Source: Muribaculaceae bacterium | GTDB lineage: Bacteria > Bacteroidota > Bacteroidia > Bacteroidales > Muribaculaceae | Direction of reading: 5' to 3' | Length of the DNA: 23,884 bases | Assembly: GCA_009775195.1 (NCBI GenBank) | Contig: VSPF01000017.1 | Coordinates: 1-23,884, forward strand | In this document: positions 8,417-16,296 of the stretch, in pieces | Layout: each line of letters opens with the position of its first letter | How positions within the stretch are numbered: the stretch's first letter is position 1 | Position numbers and translations under genes: made by a program | The notes under the pieces: model-generated | What the model was told of the DNA's origin: nothing | Seen by the model: only the letters and a program-made list of their open reading frames with translations | The model's database searches: none

Positions 8417-8448
8417 AGGCACCTTGGGCTTACGTGCCCAAGGTGCCT
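8417..8448. terminator. Bidirectional terminator between convergent genes
   Basis: A perfect 13-bp stem (AGGCACCTTGGGC at 8417-8429, complement at 8436-8448) with a 6-base loop lies 20 bp past the beta-barrel stop, with TTGTTTT following on the plus strand. On the minus strand the loop contains the stop codon of the convergent 389-residue gene (8430-8432), so the hairpin encodes the end of that gene. Confidence 0.85.
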
Positions 8449-9599
8449 TGTTTTGCTCGATTTGTCCTCATGGCCAAGGTTATAGCCTCGCCGACCAGGG
8501 CTATGTCGGCGAGGAGGTAGTGGCGCTTATTTCCCCTTTTTACTGTGTGCCCGGCTATTTCGGCTGTTTTTAGCAGCCTGTTGCGAAAGTCGTTATCATC
8601 GAAAAAAGTAGCACTGCCAATGGCAAAAGCTGTACCACTTGGACTAAGATTTAGTATTACCGGCCCGGCATCTATATCCATGCCAACCCAGCATGAGCGG
8701 TCGTAATATTCCATGAGCCCCGCTGCCGGGAACTTTTGGCGAAAATGTGTTTTCAGTTGGTCGTATTGCTCTTTGGCGAAAGCCGTGTCAATCTTGGTCA
8801 GATAATAGCAGTTGAGGGCGGCATAGGAGCCTCTTATCGTAGAATCAACCGTTCCGCTCTCGTTGAGAAATGATACGAGTAGCCCGGTTTTATCATCAAC
8901 CCATTCAGCCTTGGCCCGGTTTATCCAGCGATTGATGGTAGAAGAATATTTGCCATCGGTAAGTTTTGCAAAATCTGACAGGGCGACGATTGCGACCATC
9001 ATATCGGGTATATAGACAGGTTCGCCGGGGTAGGTAGGAATATTGAGAATGGGAGATTGGAGTATGCGGCGGTTCATCGTCGCGCAGAGTGAATCGTGGA
9101 GCTGATTGTATTTCTCGTCTCCACCGATACGCTTATAATTGCCAATCATCCAGGCGAGATGGCTCAGATATGACACATGGCTTTTGTCACCATCTAAAGA
9201 TTCGAGAGGGTCTTCTCCCCAGCGCATTCTATCATACCGTCGAAGTTCGGGAGATTTTACTATCTTGATAAGACTGTCGATGTCTGCCACTGCATCGTCT
9301 TTGGTTTCAGGATAAAGTTCGGCCATATTGGCCAAAGCCTCGGTCAGCATCGAGCACGAATACAAAGCCCATTCGCCTTGATACTGAACACCTATATCGC
9401 CCGGCATCTCGTGGAGCAACCGCCGAGGCTCAACCACGACCTTGTCGACAAGATAATTTCTCCGCTGCAGCAAATCCTCCTTCTCGTCCTCGACCGAACC
9501 ATTGCCCCAACACGCCCACGCGACCCAGATTACTTTGAATAGCAGTAAAGATACAACTATGGCAATGAATGCTTTATGCCGAATTGTACTGTGATACAT
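8430..9599 (-). CDS. Membrane-anchored alpha-helical protein, function unknown
   Basis: 389 residues. One N-terminal membrane segment (about 10-29) is followed by a long extracytoplasmic domain with regularly spaced amphipathic helices. Phrases such as QYQGEWALYSCSMLTEALANMA (about 73-94, shown here only to mark the region) and DAGPVILNLSPSGTAFAIGS (about 312-331) suggest an alpha/alpha-toroid, loosely like the linalool dehydratase/isomerase-type or glycan-processing toroids. I would not assign an enzymatic activity. No cleavable signal peptide is evident, so it is probably anchored in the inner membrane facing the periplasm. It begins 34 bp after the SanA/DUF3298 gene and is probably in its operon. 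The last six codons (QGTLGT) are written by the terminator hairpin. Confidence 0.7.
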   Translation of the reverse strand: MYHSTIRHKAFIAIVVSLLLFKVIWVAWACWGNGSVEDEKEDLLQRRNYLVDKVVVEPRRLLHEMPGDIGVQYQGEWALYSCSMLTEALANMAELYPETKDDAVADIDSLIKIVKSPELRRYDRMRWGEDPLESLDGDKSHVSYLSHLAWMIGNYKRIGGDEKYNQLHDSLCATMNRRILQSPILNIPTYPGEPVYIPDMMVAIVALSDFAKLTDGKYSSTINRWINRAKAEWVDDKTGLLVSFLNESGTVDSTIRGSYAALNCYYLTKIDTAFAKEQYDQLKTHFRQKFPAAGLMEYYDRSCWVGMDIDAGPVILNLSPSGTAFAIGSATFFDDNDFRNRLLKTAEIAGHTVKRGNKRHYLLADIALVGEAITLAMRTNRAKQGTLGT

Positions 9600-9633
9600 T
9601 CGAATTATTTGATTCTATTTAGCGCGAATTTTT

Positions 9634-11136
9634 TCATTCTCTAACAGGTATTATAAGATTATATTGGCCTTCAGCTCCACACCCTATATTATATGGGTGA
9701 AAATATAACAATATGCCTTTGTTTAGTTTTGCGATGCCATTTGCTTTGCCGATTAATTCTTCGGCTGTATAATCTGATGGATTAAAACCTTTTGACGTGG
9801 CTGTCTTTACATATTCTTTCCGAATCTGCCTCTCAATTGTAGACTGCCGTTGAGCCATAAATTCTTTAATAGAGAGTATTTTGCCGGTGCTTTTATTTAC
9901 TGTGTAGTAATCTGCAGAACTGGGGCATCCATTAGAACCGTGATAATCCACACTCATCTCAACAATGTATGTAGCCCATATTGAATCTTCATAAATTTTA
10001 TGGCATACGGCGCAGCCTCTCGACCCTATAATCATAGGATAATTTGAGAAATTTGAATTATATCCATTTAGAGAACTGGCCTTCTTAAAGATTTTCTCCC
10101 AGCCGCGAATGAAAGCATCTGCCGATTGTGCGGGATTAACCCCGATTTTCAATAATGAATCTTGTTTCTCATCAATGTCATAAGAAAAACCTGTGGGGAT
10201 AACGGCGTTTAATTTACTAAATACGGTATCCTTTACGATGTCGGAAGGATAACTTTTATCAATATACAATCCCATCGACATTTCGAATCTGACGCTATCC
10301 ATAGGGCTGTACCAGATACTTTTACATTCTTTATGTATCAAGCCCGGTATAGTATCTAATAATGGATCAAAGTATTTCCCGGTGGAATCTTTCTCCATTC
10401 CATAAAAAAGGTCAAGAAATGAGGTTGTGGTTGCGGTTGTCTGATTATCCGGCAATTCGAAATAGACATCACACTTTTCGAAATCAGGGATGCTCTCATG
10501 CTTTAAATCAATAAACATTTTCACACGTGCGAGGTATTCGCGCAGGGTGTTTTTGATGCGCTTGGAGCGCACTGGCGAGGGCGCGGCATTGTAGCCTAAG
10601 GCGTGGAGGCCATATTTGTCGGCGAGGTAGAGGGCGCGTTCGTTATGATATTTCTGCGAAATCAGTGTCAGGCTGTCGAGGTCGTAAATCTCTCGTGCCT
10701 TGGCTATAGAGTTGAGTGTCCTTGTGCCGTCATAATCCAACACTATTCGGTTTTCAGGGATGCCCCTTGCAATAAGGGAGTCGCGTATGGCCGAGGGTTC
10801 GTCGCAGCCGTTGGTATGGTCTCGGGTATAATCACCACCGCTGGCTATGATAAAGTCGACCTTGCCTGCTTTGTATAGCTCGTCAGCCGCCTTGACGCGA
10901 TTGTCAAAGTAGTAATTATGTTCCCCCTGGGGAGTTATCGGCGAGGTTGCCAGCAAGAGACCTACTTTGTTGTGTGGAACATCGCTGACATCATCGAATG
11001 TTCGTGCCTTGGCGTTAGAGGTAACTAACACATCGCAGACTATAATTACAATAAATACGACCAACAGGCAGGTGGCGCCTATTGCCATTACGTGCTTAAT
11101 TCTCGGCTTTTTCATTTCTATTTCTTTATATCCCAT
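9634..11136 (-). CDS. SanA/YdcF-like (DUF218) protein fused to an RsiV/DUF3298-like domain
   Basis: 500 residues, or 493 if the second Met (codon starting at 11115) is used; both starts are plausible and neither has a Shine-Dalgarno. A membrane anchor (about 16-38) precedes a DUF218 domain (about 57-212) with IIASGGDYT, PSAIRDSLIARGIPENRI, and a SanA-type end, REYLARVKMFIDL. SanA/ElyC proteins act in envelope barrier function, with an uncertain reaction. SanA itself would end here, but the chain continues about 285 residues with a C-terminal region resembling the DUF3298/RsiV domain, ending YFHPYNIGCGAEGQYNLIIPV. Cysteines at about 375 and 378 (RGCAVC) and 404 could form disulfides. The coding sequence turns clearly more AT-rich downstream of about 10500, at the domain border. 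The first gene of a probable operon with the 389-residue gene. Roles are inferred from domains. Confidence 0.75.
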   Translation of the reverse strand: MGYKEIEMKKPRIKHVMAIGATCLLVVFIVIIVCDVLVTSNAKARTFDDVSDVPHNKVGLLLATSPITPQGEHNYYFDNRVKAADELYKAGKVDFIIASGGDYTRDHTNGCDEPSAIRDSLIARGIPENRIVLDYDGTRTLNSIAKAREIYDLDSLTLISQKYHNERALYLADKYGLHALGYNAAPSPVRSKRIKNTLREYLARVKMFIDLKHESIPDFEKCDVYFELPDNQTTATTTSFLDLFYGMEKDSTGKYFDPLLDTIPGLIHKECKSIWYSPMDSVRFEMSMGLYIDKSYPSDIVKDTVFSKLNAVIPTGFSYDIDEKQDSLLKIGVNPAQSADAFIRGWEKIFKKASSLNGYNSNFSNYPMIIGSRGCAVCHKIYEDSIWATYIVEMSVDYHGSNGCPSSADYYTVNKSTGKILSIKEFMAQRQSTIERQIRKEYVKTATSKGFNPSDYTAEELIGKANGIAKLNKGILLYFHPYNIGCGAEGQYNLIIPVRE

Positions 11137-11227
11137 ACCCGGCGAGGTCGGAAGGTAAATGTCTTTTTTAGTTTTTTCTCGTGCAGATGTTGGGTTATTT
11201 GATATACGCGAATTTATAGAAATTTCG

Positions 11228-11257
11228 AACGCCCGACAATAATTTTTGCCGGGCGTT
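11228..11257 (-). terminator. Hairpin between the GH31 gene and the SanA-fusion gene
   Basis: Arms AACGCCCG (11228-11235) and CGGGCGTT (11250-11257) pair perfectly around a 14-base AT-rich loop, followed on the minus strand by CGAAATTTC. It is probably the terminator of the GH31 transcript, but there is no long T-run. A run of eight G (11266-11273) sits between it and the GH31 stop. Confidence 0.5.
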
Positions 11258-11288
11258 GTATGAAAGGGGGGGGTGAATGTATGAAATT

Positions 11289-11330
11289 ATTTAAGTTTCG
11301 TAAGCATTAGACTTGCGAAACTTAAATTAT
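11289..11330 (-). repeat. Dispersed palindromic repeat, copy A, at the GH31 stop codon
   Basis: A 16-base stem with one mismatch (11289-11304 and 11312-11327) and a 7-base loop. The 19 bases CTTGCGAAACTTAAATTAT (11312-11330) recur exactly at 17661-17679, where they also form a hairpin. Here the TTA at 11327-11329 supplies the TAA stop of the GH31 gene. It may serve as terminator or 3'-end protector, but sequence conservation between two copies suggests a REP-like repeat. Confidence 0.7.
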
Positions 11331-13558
11331 ATCTCCACTGTCAGCTCTTGGTTGCAGGGGGTTGGGGGTACGGCGATGGTGCGGATACCGCCTTTGCCGT
11401 CGTGGATTTTGAGGGTGTAGCTGCGCTCAGCGGGCATTCCGTCGAAGCTGCCCTTGCGCGGCTTGATGGTGAGTTTGCCCTTGCTTTGCGAGATTTCGGT
11501 AGTGCTAAATGCCGTGGCGTAGTCGCGGTTGTCGCCCGGGTCCTCGTAGAGCGTGGTTGTGCCGTCGGCACCGGTGACGATGTCGAGCACAAGGTGCTTA
11601 TACATGCTGTTGGCCCTTTTGATGTCCTCGCCGTTGCAAGGTATGATGGCCCCCTGGCGGATAAAGTAGGGAATTTGGTCGAGGGCGAAGTCGGCAGTAG
11701 CATAGCCGCCGTCGAAGGTTCGGCCAAGGTCGGGGCAATACCATTTGCCTTCGGGTAGCCATACCTTTTGGCTGACCGTCGAGGCTCCGTTGGCACTGCG
11801 CGTAACCGGGGCCACGATTATGTCGTCGCCAAAGAAATATTGACCCGGGTTGGTATATGCCTCGTCGAGTTCGGGATAGGCGTAGTACATCGGTCGGCAC
11901 ATGCCCACGCCGGTGTCGTAGCTCTGGCGCGCGGCGGCGTAGATATAGGGCAGCAGGCGGTAGCGTAGCTTCACGATGTCGCGCATGGCCGGCATCTCGT
12001 CGTACTTCCAAATACGGCGCTCGATATTGCCCTGGTTCGAGGCATGGGTGCGGAATATGGGGGTAAAGACGCCGAACTGCATCCAGCGGATGAGTCGCTC
12101 GGGGTCGTTGGGGTCGTCGGGACTTAGCAGGTGGCCGCCAAGGTCGTGGCCCCAATAGCCGTAGCATACGTTAGAGGCCGTAGATGTGAAGTAGGGCTCC
12201 TGTGCAAGCGTCTCGAAATTTATATAGGTGTCGCCCGAGAAGCCGATTTGATAGCGGTGACTGCCAAGTCCGCCCCAACGGTGGTAAATCAGGGGGCGAC
12301 GGTCGGGACGGCCGTTCTTCATATCGTTGAAATACACATGGTTGCACCAAAATGTCTGGCCGAGGCCGTCGACGCTGTCGTTTGTCAGTTTTTGCTGCCA
12401 GTCGAGCCACCAGAAGTCAACACCCTGGGCCTCGCGCGCACGCATGATATGCTTGAAAAACGATTTGTAGAAATCTGAGTCGTGAAGTGCCCAAGGAACT
12501 GAAGCCCTTGTTGCTGTGTCCATGCCGAGGTCGGCGCAGATAGCCTCGTAGCCGTCCTCGCCGTATGCCACGCCGTCGGCCGGGTGGAGGTTGAGGGCGA
12601 GGTGCAAGCCTTTGTCGTGGATGTGTTTCAAAAGGCCCTCGGGGTCGGGTATGAGGTTAGTATTCCAAGTCCATCCCGTCCAGGCTCCGCGCCCGGTGCT
12701 ATAGGGTTCGCCGCCGTCCCAGTGCCAGTCAACGTCGAGTATCATCACGTCGATGTTGATGTTGTTCTCGTCGAGCTCGCGTATCATAGTGCGATAATCT
12801 TCGGCAGAGTAGGGGGCGAACTTGCTGTACCAGTACCCTAATACATATACCGGCGGCATCGGCATCTTGCCTGCGATGCGTATATAGTCGCCGAGGGCAT
12901 CGACGTAGTCATGGCCATACCCCAAGAGGTAGATATCGAGGGCATCGGGGTCGCTGCGCTTTGTCACCCATGGTATGCCCTGCACAGCGTCGCCGAAGGC
13001 CAGCGAACGGCTGCCGTCGGAGCGCACGGTTGCCGGCGAATCGTCGATTACCGACCATCCCGAGCGCGAGAGTATGCCGTTGTCGAGCGGCAGAGGGCCT
13101 TTCGAGCCGTCATAGCCGTCGAGGGTGCGCATGGTGCCCTTGAGATTTTCGGTGTCGGCCATGCCGTAGTGCCATGCCGGGGCATTGTCGCGGTATGCGG
13201 TGAGCGCAGCCGGGTCGAGGCGTGGGTCGCTGCCCTTGCGGTAGTGCAGCCTCATGTTGTCGGTGCGTATGTCGAGTGTGCTGTCGGTTTCGGCCACGTC
13301 GAAGTGTGGCACGGGTAACTCGCGGTTTATTACGGTAAAGGTTGCCTGGTCTTCAAAGATGCCCTTGTCGCTGTACTCGACGCGCACCATACGTGGTGTC
13401 AGCACGGTAAACCTTGCGTTTCCGGCCGTAACGGTGGCCTGCTTTGATGCCACAGGGTTATCGGCCGGTGTTTCTATGCTCGATGCTGACGAGCACCCGG
13501 CGCCGACCGCGCTCATGACAATTAGGCACACCGCGCCGACAATAAATTTTGTGTTCAT
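11327..13558 (-). CDS. GH31-family glycoside hydrolase, lipoprotein
   Basis: 743 residues. A lipoprotein signal (1-22, lipobox VGAGC with Cys22) places it on a membrane. N-terminal beta-sandwich (about 40-200), (beta/alpha)8 barrel (about 215-545) and C-terminal beta domains (about 560-743) follow the GH31 order. The likely nucleophile is Asp386 in FWWLDWQQK and the likely acid/base Asp443 in GFSGDTYINF; ILDVDWHW (273-280) and YWGHDLGGH (468-476) are also family motifs. GH31 enzymes are retaining exo-alpha-glycosidases (alpha-glucosidase, alpha-xylosidase, alpha-galactosidase, alpha-GalNAcase and others). The WLDWQQ form differs from the common WxDMxE, so substrate cannot be assigned. No SusC/SusD pair adjoins it, unlike a standard polysaccharide utilisation locus. 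It starts 36 bp after the 449-residue gene, possibly in one transcript. Confidence 0.9.
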   Translation of the reverse strand: MNTKFIVGAVCLIVMSAVGAGCSSASSIETPADNPVASKQATVTAGNARFTVLTPRMVRVEYSDKGIFEDQATFTVINRELPVPHFDVAETDSTLDIRTDNMRLHYRKGSDPRLDPAALTAYRDNAPAWHYGMADTENLKGTMRTLDGYDGSKGPLPLDNGILSRSGWSVIDDSPATVRSDGSRSLAFGDAVQGIPWVTKRSDPDALDIYLLGYGHDYVDALGDYIRIAGKMPMPPVYVLGYWYSKFAPYSAEDYRTMIRELDENNINIDVMILDVDWHWDGGEPYSTGRGAWTGWTWNTNLIPDPEGLLKHIHDKGLHLALNLHPADGVAYGEDGYEAICADLGMDTATRASVPWALHDSDFYKSFFKHIMRAREAQGVDFWWLDWQQKLTNDSVDGLGQTFWCNHVYFNDMKNGRPDRRPLIYHRWGGLGSHRYQIGFSGDTYINFETLAQEPYFTSTASNVCYGYWGHDLGGHLLSPDDPNDPERLIRWMQFGVFTPIFRTHASNQGNIERRIWKYDEMPAMRDIVKLRYRLLPYIYAAARQSYDTGVGMCRPMYYAYPELDEAYTNPGQYFFGDDIIVAPVTRSANGASTVSQKVWLPEGKWYCPDLGRTFDGGYATADFALDQIPYFIRQGAIIPCNGEDIKRANSMYKHLVLDIVTGADGTTTLYEDPGDNRDYATAFSTTEISQSKGKLTIKPRKGSFDGMPAERSYTLKIHDGKGGIRTIAVPPTPCNQELTVEI

Positions 13559-13594
13559 GGTTCAGAGAAAATATGTGTGATTAGTATATTGATA

Positions 13595-14944
13595 TTAAGG
13601 TTGTTTGCTAAATCGAGAATCGAGTAATCTTATGTCTCCAAAGGCTTGCAGTGATGATGGCGAAGGTTTAAGATTGAATATTAGCTCGATTTCTTTTATT
13701 TTAAATTTTTCTTGGTCAAAGTCGGTGTCTCTATCAAAAATGTAGTTGTCATCGTCAATTTTTGTCCACTCGGCTGTGTCATGAAATAAGTCCGTGATAG
13801 TAAGAATCATCGGAGATTTCATCACTCTATCAGGGTTTAAATAATCATTTGACTTGTATATATATTTCTTCTTCTGACCGTCGGCGTAAGTAACTACAGA
13901 GTTTATCGACTTTACCTGTGTTGTGTCGATTTCGCAAGCGATTTCTGATACAAATAACGGCTTTTTTAATTTAATAGTAGCATGATTTCTGTTTTGTTCA
14001 AGACTATATTCCGATGCAGAAATTACAAAAGGTTTAATAATGCGTTCGATATTATCTTTCGATAAATCAGGAGAATGAGATATCCACAACTCTAACTTGT
14101 CGTCTGGTCTACAGTAACGTCTTGTTATATGTTGAGCGTAGAAATCATACCCATCAAAATTGACGTGGGGTTGGATTAGATTGTCGAGATTGATGTCAAC
14201 ATGAATATAAAAAGAGCCTTTACCAAAATGTTTTGCCGGCGTGAAGTCGTAAAGTATTGTGAAATTATCACAAAAGTAACGACTTATCAACGGATGGTTG
14301 AATATATCTGTGTTTGGGGCTTCACTTTTTCGGGTGTAATATGATAATTGGTCTGCATATAAATTCTCTAATTTATTTGCAAATACCCTGTATCGCACAT
14401 TTAAAACAGCTTCTTCCCTTGGCCCCATCTTAAATATGGTATAAAACCACCGACGATTTACGGCATCGACAAGAATAGAATCACCCCCAAATGTTTCTGT
14501 GTCATAATAGGCTGCACTGACGCTTTCTTTTGAAATATGGTGAGAAAGTTGCTGGCCATTAAAAGTGAAAACTACATCTTTAATTAGTTCGTTATTCCAT
14601 CCTCTTTCGCTTATTTTTTCTATTATTTCATCATCTACAAAAGTCGGGGTCTCTAAAGAATCGGCAACAAGATAATCGATAGGGAAACCGTAATCGATGT
14701 CGGGGAAATTTTTGTCTGATTCGTTTCTCAGTTTATAAGTAATATCGAAACAGTTATAGCCGTCAACATGGCTTATGTTAACTTGCTCGTTTACGATATA
14801 TACTTCATTAATATTTAGAGGCTCGGGATTCGCCAGGCGGTTGATTGACGAATACTTTGTGACAGGACTTCCGTTTGCAAGCCCATATATCGCGCAAAAA
14901 AATATAAGCACGATAGTTATAAATAATCGTCGGTCAGTGCGCAT
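13595..14944 (-). CDS. Exported protein of unknown function, AT-rich gene
   Basis: 449 residues. A signal peptide (about 1-25, ending LANGS) leads a periplasmic or surface protein. The N-terminal part (about 45-200) is beta-rich, with FDITYKLRNESDKNFPDIDY followed by GFPIDY, then KMGPREEAVLNVRYRVF near 170-187, a look that recalls DUF4424-like exported proteins. The C-terminal part (about 285-435) is also beta-rich and ends in a strand pair KFKIKEIELIFNL; a discoidin-like fold is possible but unproven. The gene is clearly more AT-rich than serCA or GH31 on either side of the region, which suggests a different history. It may be co-transcribed with the GH31 gene 36 bp downstream. I do not recognise a specific function. 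Confidence 0.7.
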   Translation of the reverse strand: MRTDRRLFITIVLIFFCAIYGLANGSPVTKYSSINRLANPEPLNINEVYIVNEQVNISHVDGYNCFDITYKLRNESDKNFPDIDYGFPIDYLVADSLETPTFVDDEIIEKISERGWNNELIKDVVFTFNGQQLSHHISKESVSAAYYDTETFGGDSILVDAVNRRWFYTIFKMGPREEAVLNVRYRVFANKLENLYADQLSYYTRKSEAPNTDIFNHPLISRYFCDNFTILYDFTPAKHFGKGSFYIHVDINLDNLIQPHVNFDGYDFYAQHITRRYCRPDDKLELWISHSPDLSKDNIERIIKPFVISASEYSLEQNRNHATIKLKKPLFVSEIACEIDTTQVKSINSVVTYADGQKKKYIYKSNDYLNPDRVMKSPMILTITDLFHDTAEWTKIDDDNYIFDRDTDFDQEKFKIKEIELIFNLKPSPSSLQAFGDIRLLDSRFSKQP

Positions 14945-15033
14945 GGTTTATTATCCATAATTATTTGTCGTAAAATTATGGAGAATAAATGTAATCAACA
15001 AACTTATTTGTTGAATTTATATGCAAATATGTG

Positions 15034-16296
15034 CTAACTTTTTGCGCGGTAGGCCACGGTGACGGCTGGGGTGTGGTTGAAGAGTATGTCGGCGTGGTTG
15101 GCAATTATTTCGGGGCTTAGGGCGCGGCGGTCGGAGACGAGGCGGTTGAGGTCTTCGCCGTGATATTCGGCCAGGGCGAGGTTGCTGGCGCGGGGGATAT
15201 AGCCCACGTTGCCGAAGCGGAAGGTCGACTCGAAATTGTTGAGCGACCGCTGCCATTCGCGGTCGGTGATTTCGCCGTTGATAGCCAGTCGGCGACCTTC
15301 GTCTAAGAGCAGGTCGCGTGCGCGGGCTATATCGGCATCGCTGTTGCCTGTTAGGCGCGAAATCATCATCAATATTCCCTCGTGTTCGCTACCGATGATT
15401 GAGGCATCGGCGGTAGTGATGAGGCCGCGCCCCTTGTCGTGAACGATATGTGCATTGATGCGCGAGGCACGTCCGGCCGATAACAGGTCGGTGATAGCAT
15501 CGGCAGCAAAATATGCCTCGGTGCCGTAGGCCGACATCGGTATGGCCACCACGACCATGGTCGCCGACACGTAGTCGTAGACCTCTCGGTATGTATCGGT
15601 GGTCGGGAACCCCGGGCAGGGCAGACGGCGCGGTGCGATTTTGCGGCTCGGTATGTCGCCAAACCATTTTTCGGCCAGCTCGACCACGCGCTCAAATGTG
15701 ATGTTGCCTGTCACGGCCAATATGGCATTGTTGGGCGCGTAATGGGCATAAAACCACTTCTTTACATCATCGATTGTGACATTGGCAATGTGCTCGGGCT
15801 TGATGCCTATGGTCGGCCACGAGTAGGGATGCTTGCGGTCGTACATGGCATCGCGCAGAGTGTGCATCATGCGTCCGTAGGGGCGGTCGAGGCATTGCTG
15901 TTTGAATTCTTCGATTACGACGCCTTTTTGAATTTCGAGCGACCGCTCCGAGAACGATAGCGCAAGTATACGGTCGCTTTCGAGATGGAAGGCCGTCTCG
16001 ACATTTTGCGCCGGTATGCTGAGGTAGAAATTGGTAAAGTCGCAGCTTGTCCATGCATTGCTGCGGCCCCCGGCGCGCTCGAGTTCGGCATCGAAATCTT
16101 CGACATTGGCCGAGCCGCCGAACATCAGGTGTTCGAACAGGTGGGCCATGCCGGTACGGCGCCGCTTCTCGTCGCGAGAACCGACGTCGTAGAGTATATT
16201 CATGCCCACCATGGCCGTGGTCGTGTCGGGCGAGTGCACGATGCGCAGACCGTTGGCCAGGGTGTGGCGATTGACTGTCAGGGCGTTGTCGCTCAT
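15034..16296 (-). CDS. M16 family zinc metalloprotease (pitrilysin type)
   Basis: 420 residues, the usual length of a single M16B subunit. The inverted zinc motif HLFEH is at 52-56 (GMAHLFEHLMFGGS): His52 and His56 bind zinc and Glu55 is the catalytic base. The third ligand is probably Glu129 in VVIEEFKQQ, 77 residues on, as in the family. The second M16 half (about 185-400) lacks the motif, as expected. There is no signal peptide, so it is either cytoplasmic or exported by an unseen route. Its ATG overlaps the stop of the upstream cyclophilin gene (ATGA), so translation is probably coupled. Substrates are unknown; family members degrade peptides, including transit or signal peptides. Confidence 0.9.
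   Translation of the reverse strand: MSDNALTVNRHTLANGLRIVHSPDTTTAMVGMNILYDVGSRDEKRRRTGMAHLFEHLMFGGSANVEDFDAELERAGGRSNAWTSCDFTNFYLSIPAQNVETAFHLESDRILALSFSERSLEIQKGVVIEEFKQQCLDRPYGRMMHTLRDAMYDRKHPYSWPTIGIKPEHIANVTIDDVKKWFYAHYAPNNAILAVTGNITFERVVELAEKWFGDIPSRKIAPRRLPCPGFPTTDTYREVYDYVSATMVVVAIPMSAYGTEAYFAADAITDLLSAGRASRINAHIVHDKGRGLITTADASIIGSEHEGILMMISRLTGNSDADIARARDLLLDEGRRLAINGEITDREWQRSLNNFESTFRFGNVGYIPRASNLALAEYHGEDLNRLVSDRRALSPEIIANHADILFNHTPAVTVAYRAKS

Noticed and set aside
14996..15027. Possible minus-strand promoter for the 449-residue gene (TTTG at 15024-15027, TAAGTTTG at 14999-15006)
   Set aside because: The spacer is only 17 bases and the -10 word is half of a small palindrome (CAACAAA-ctta-TTTGTTG), which may instead be a weak terminator of the M16 gene. 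Neither reading is secure.
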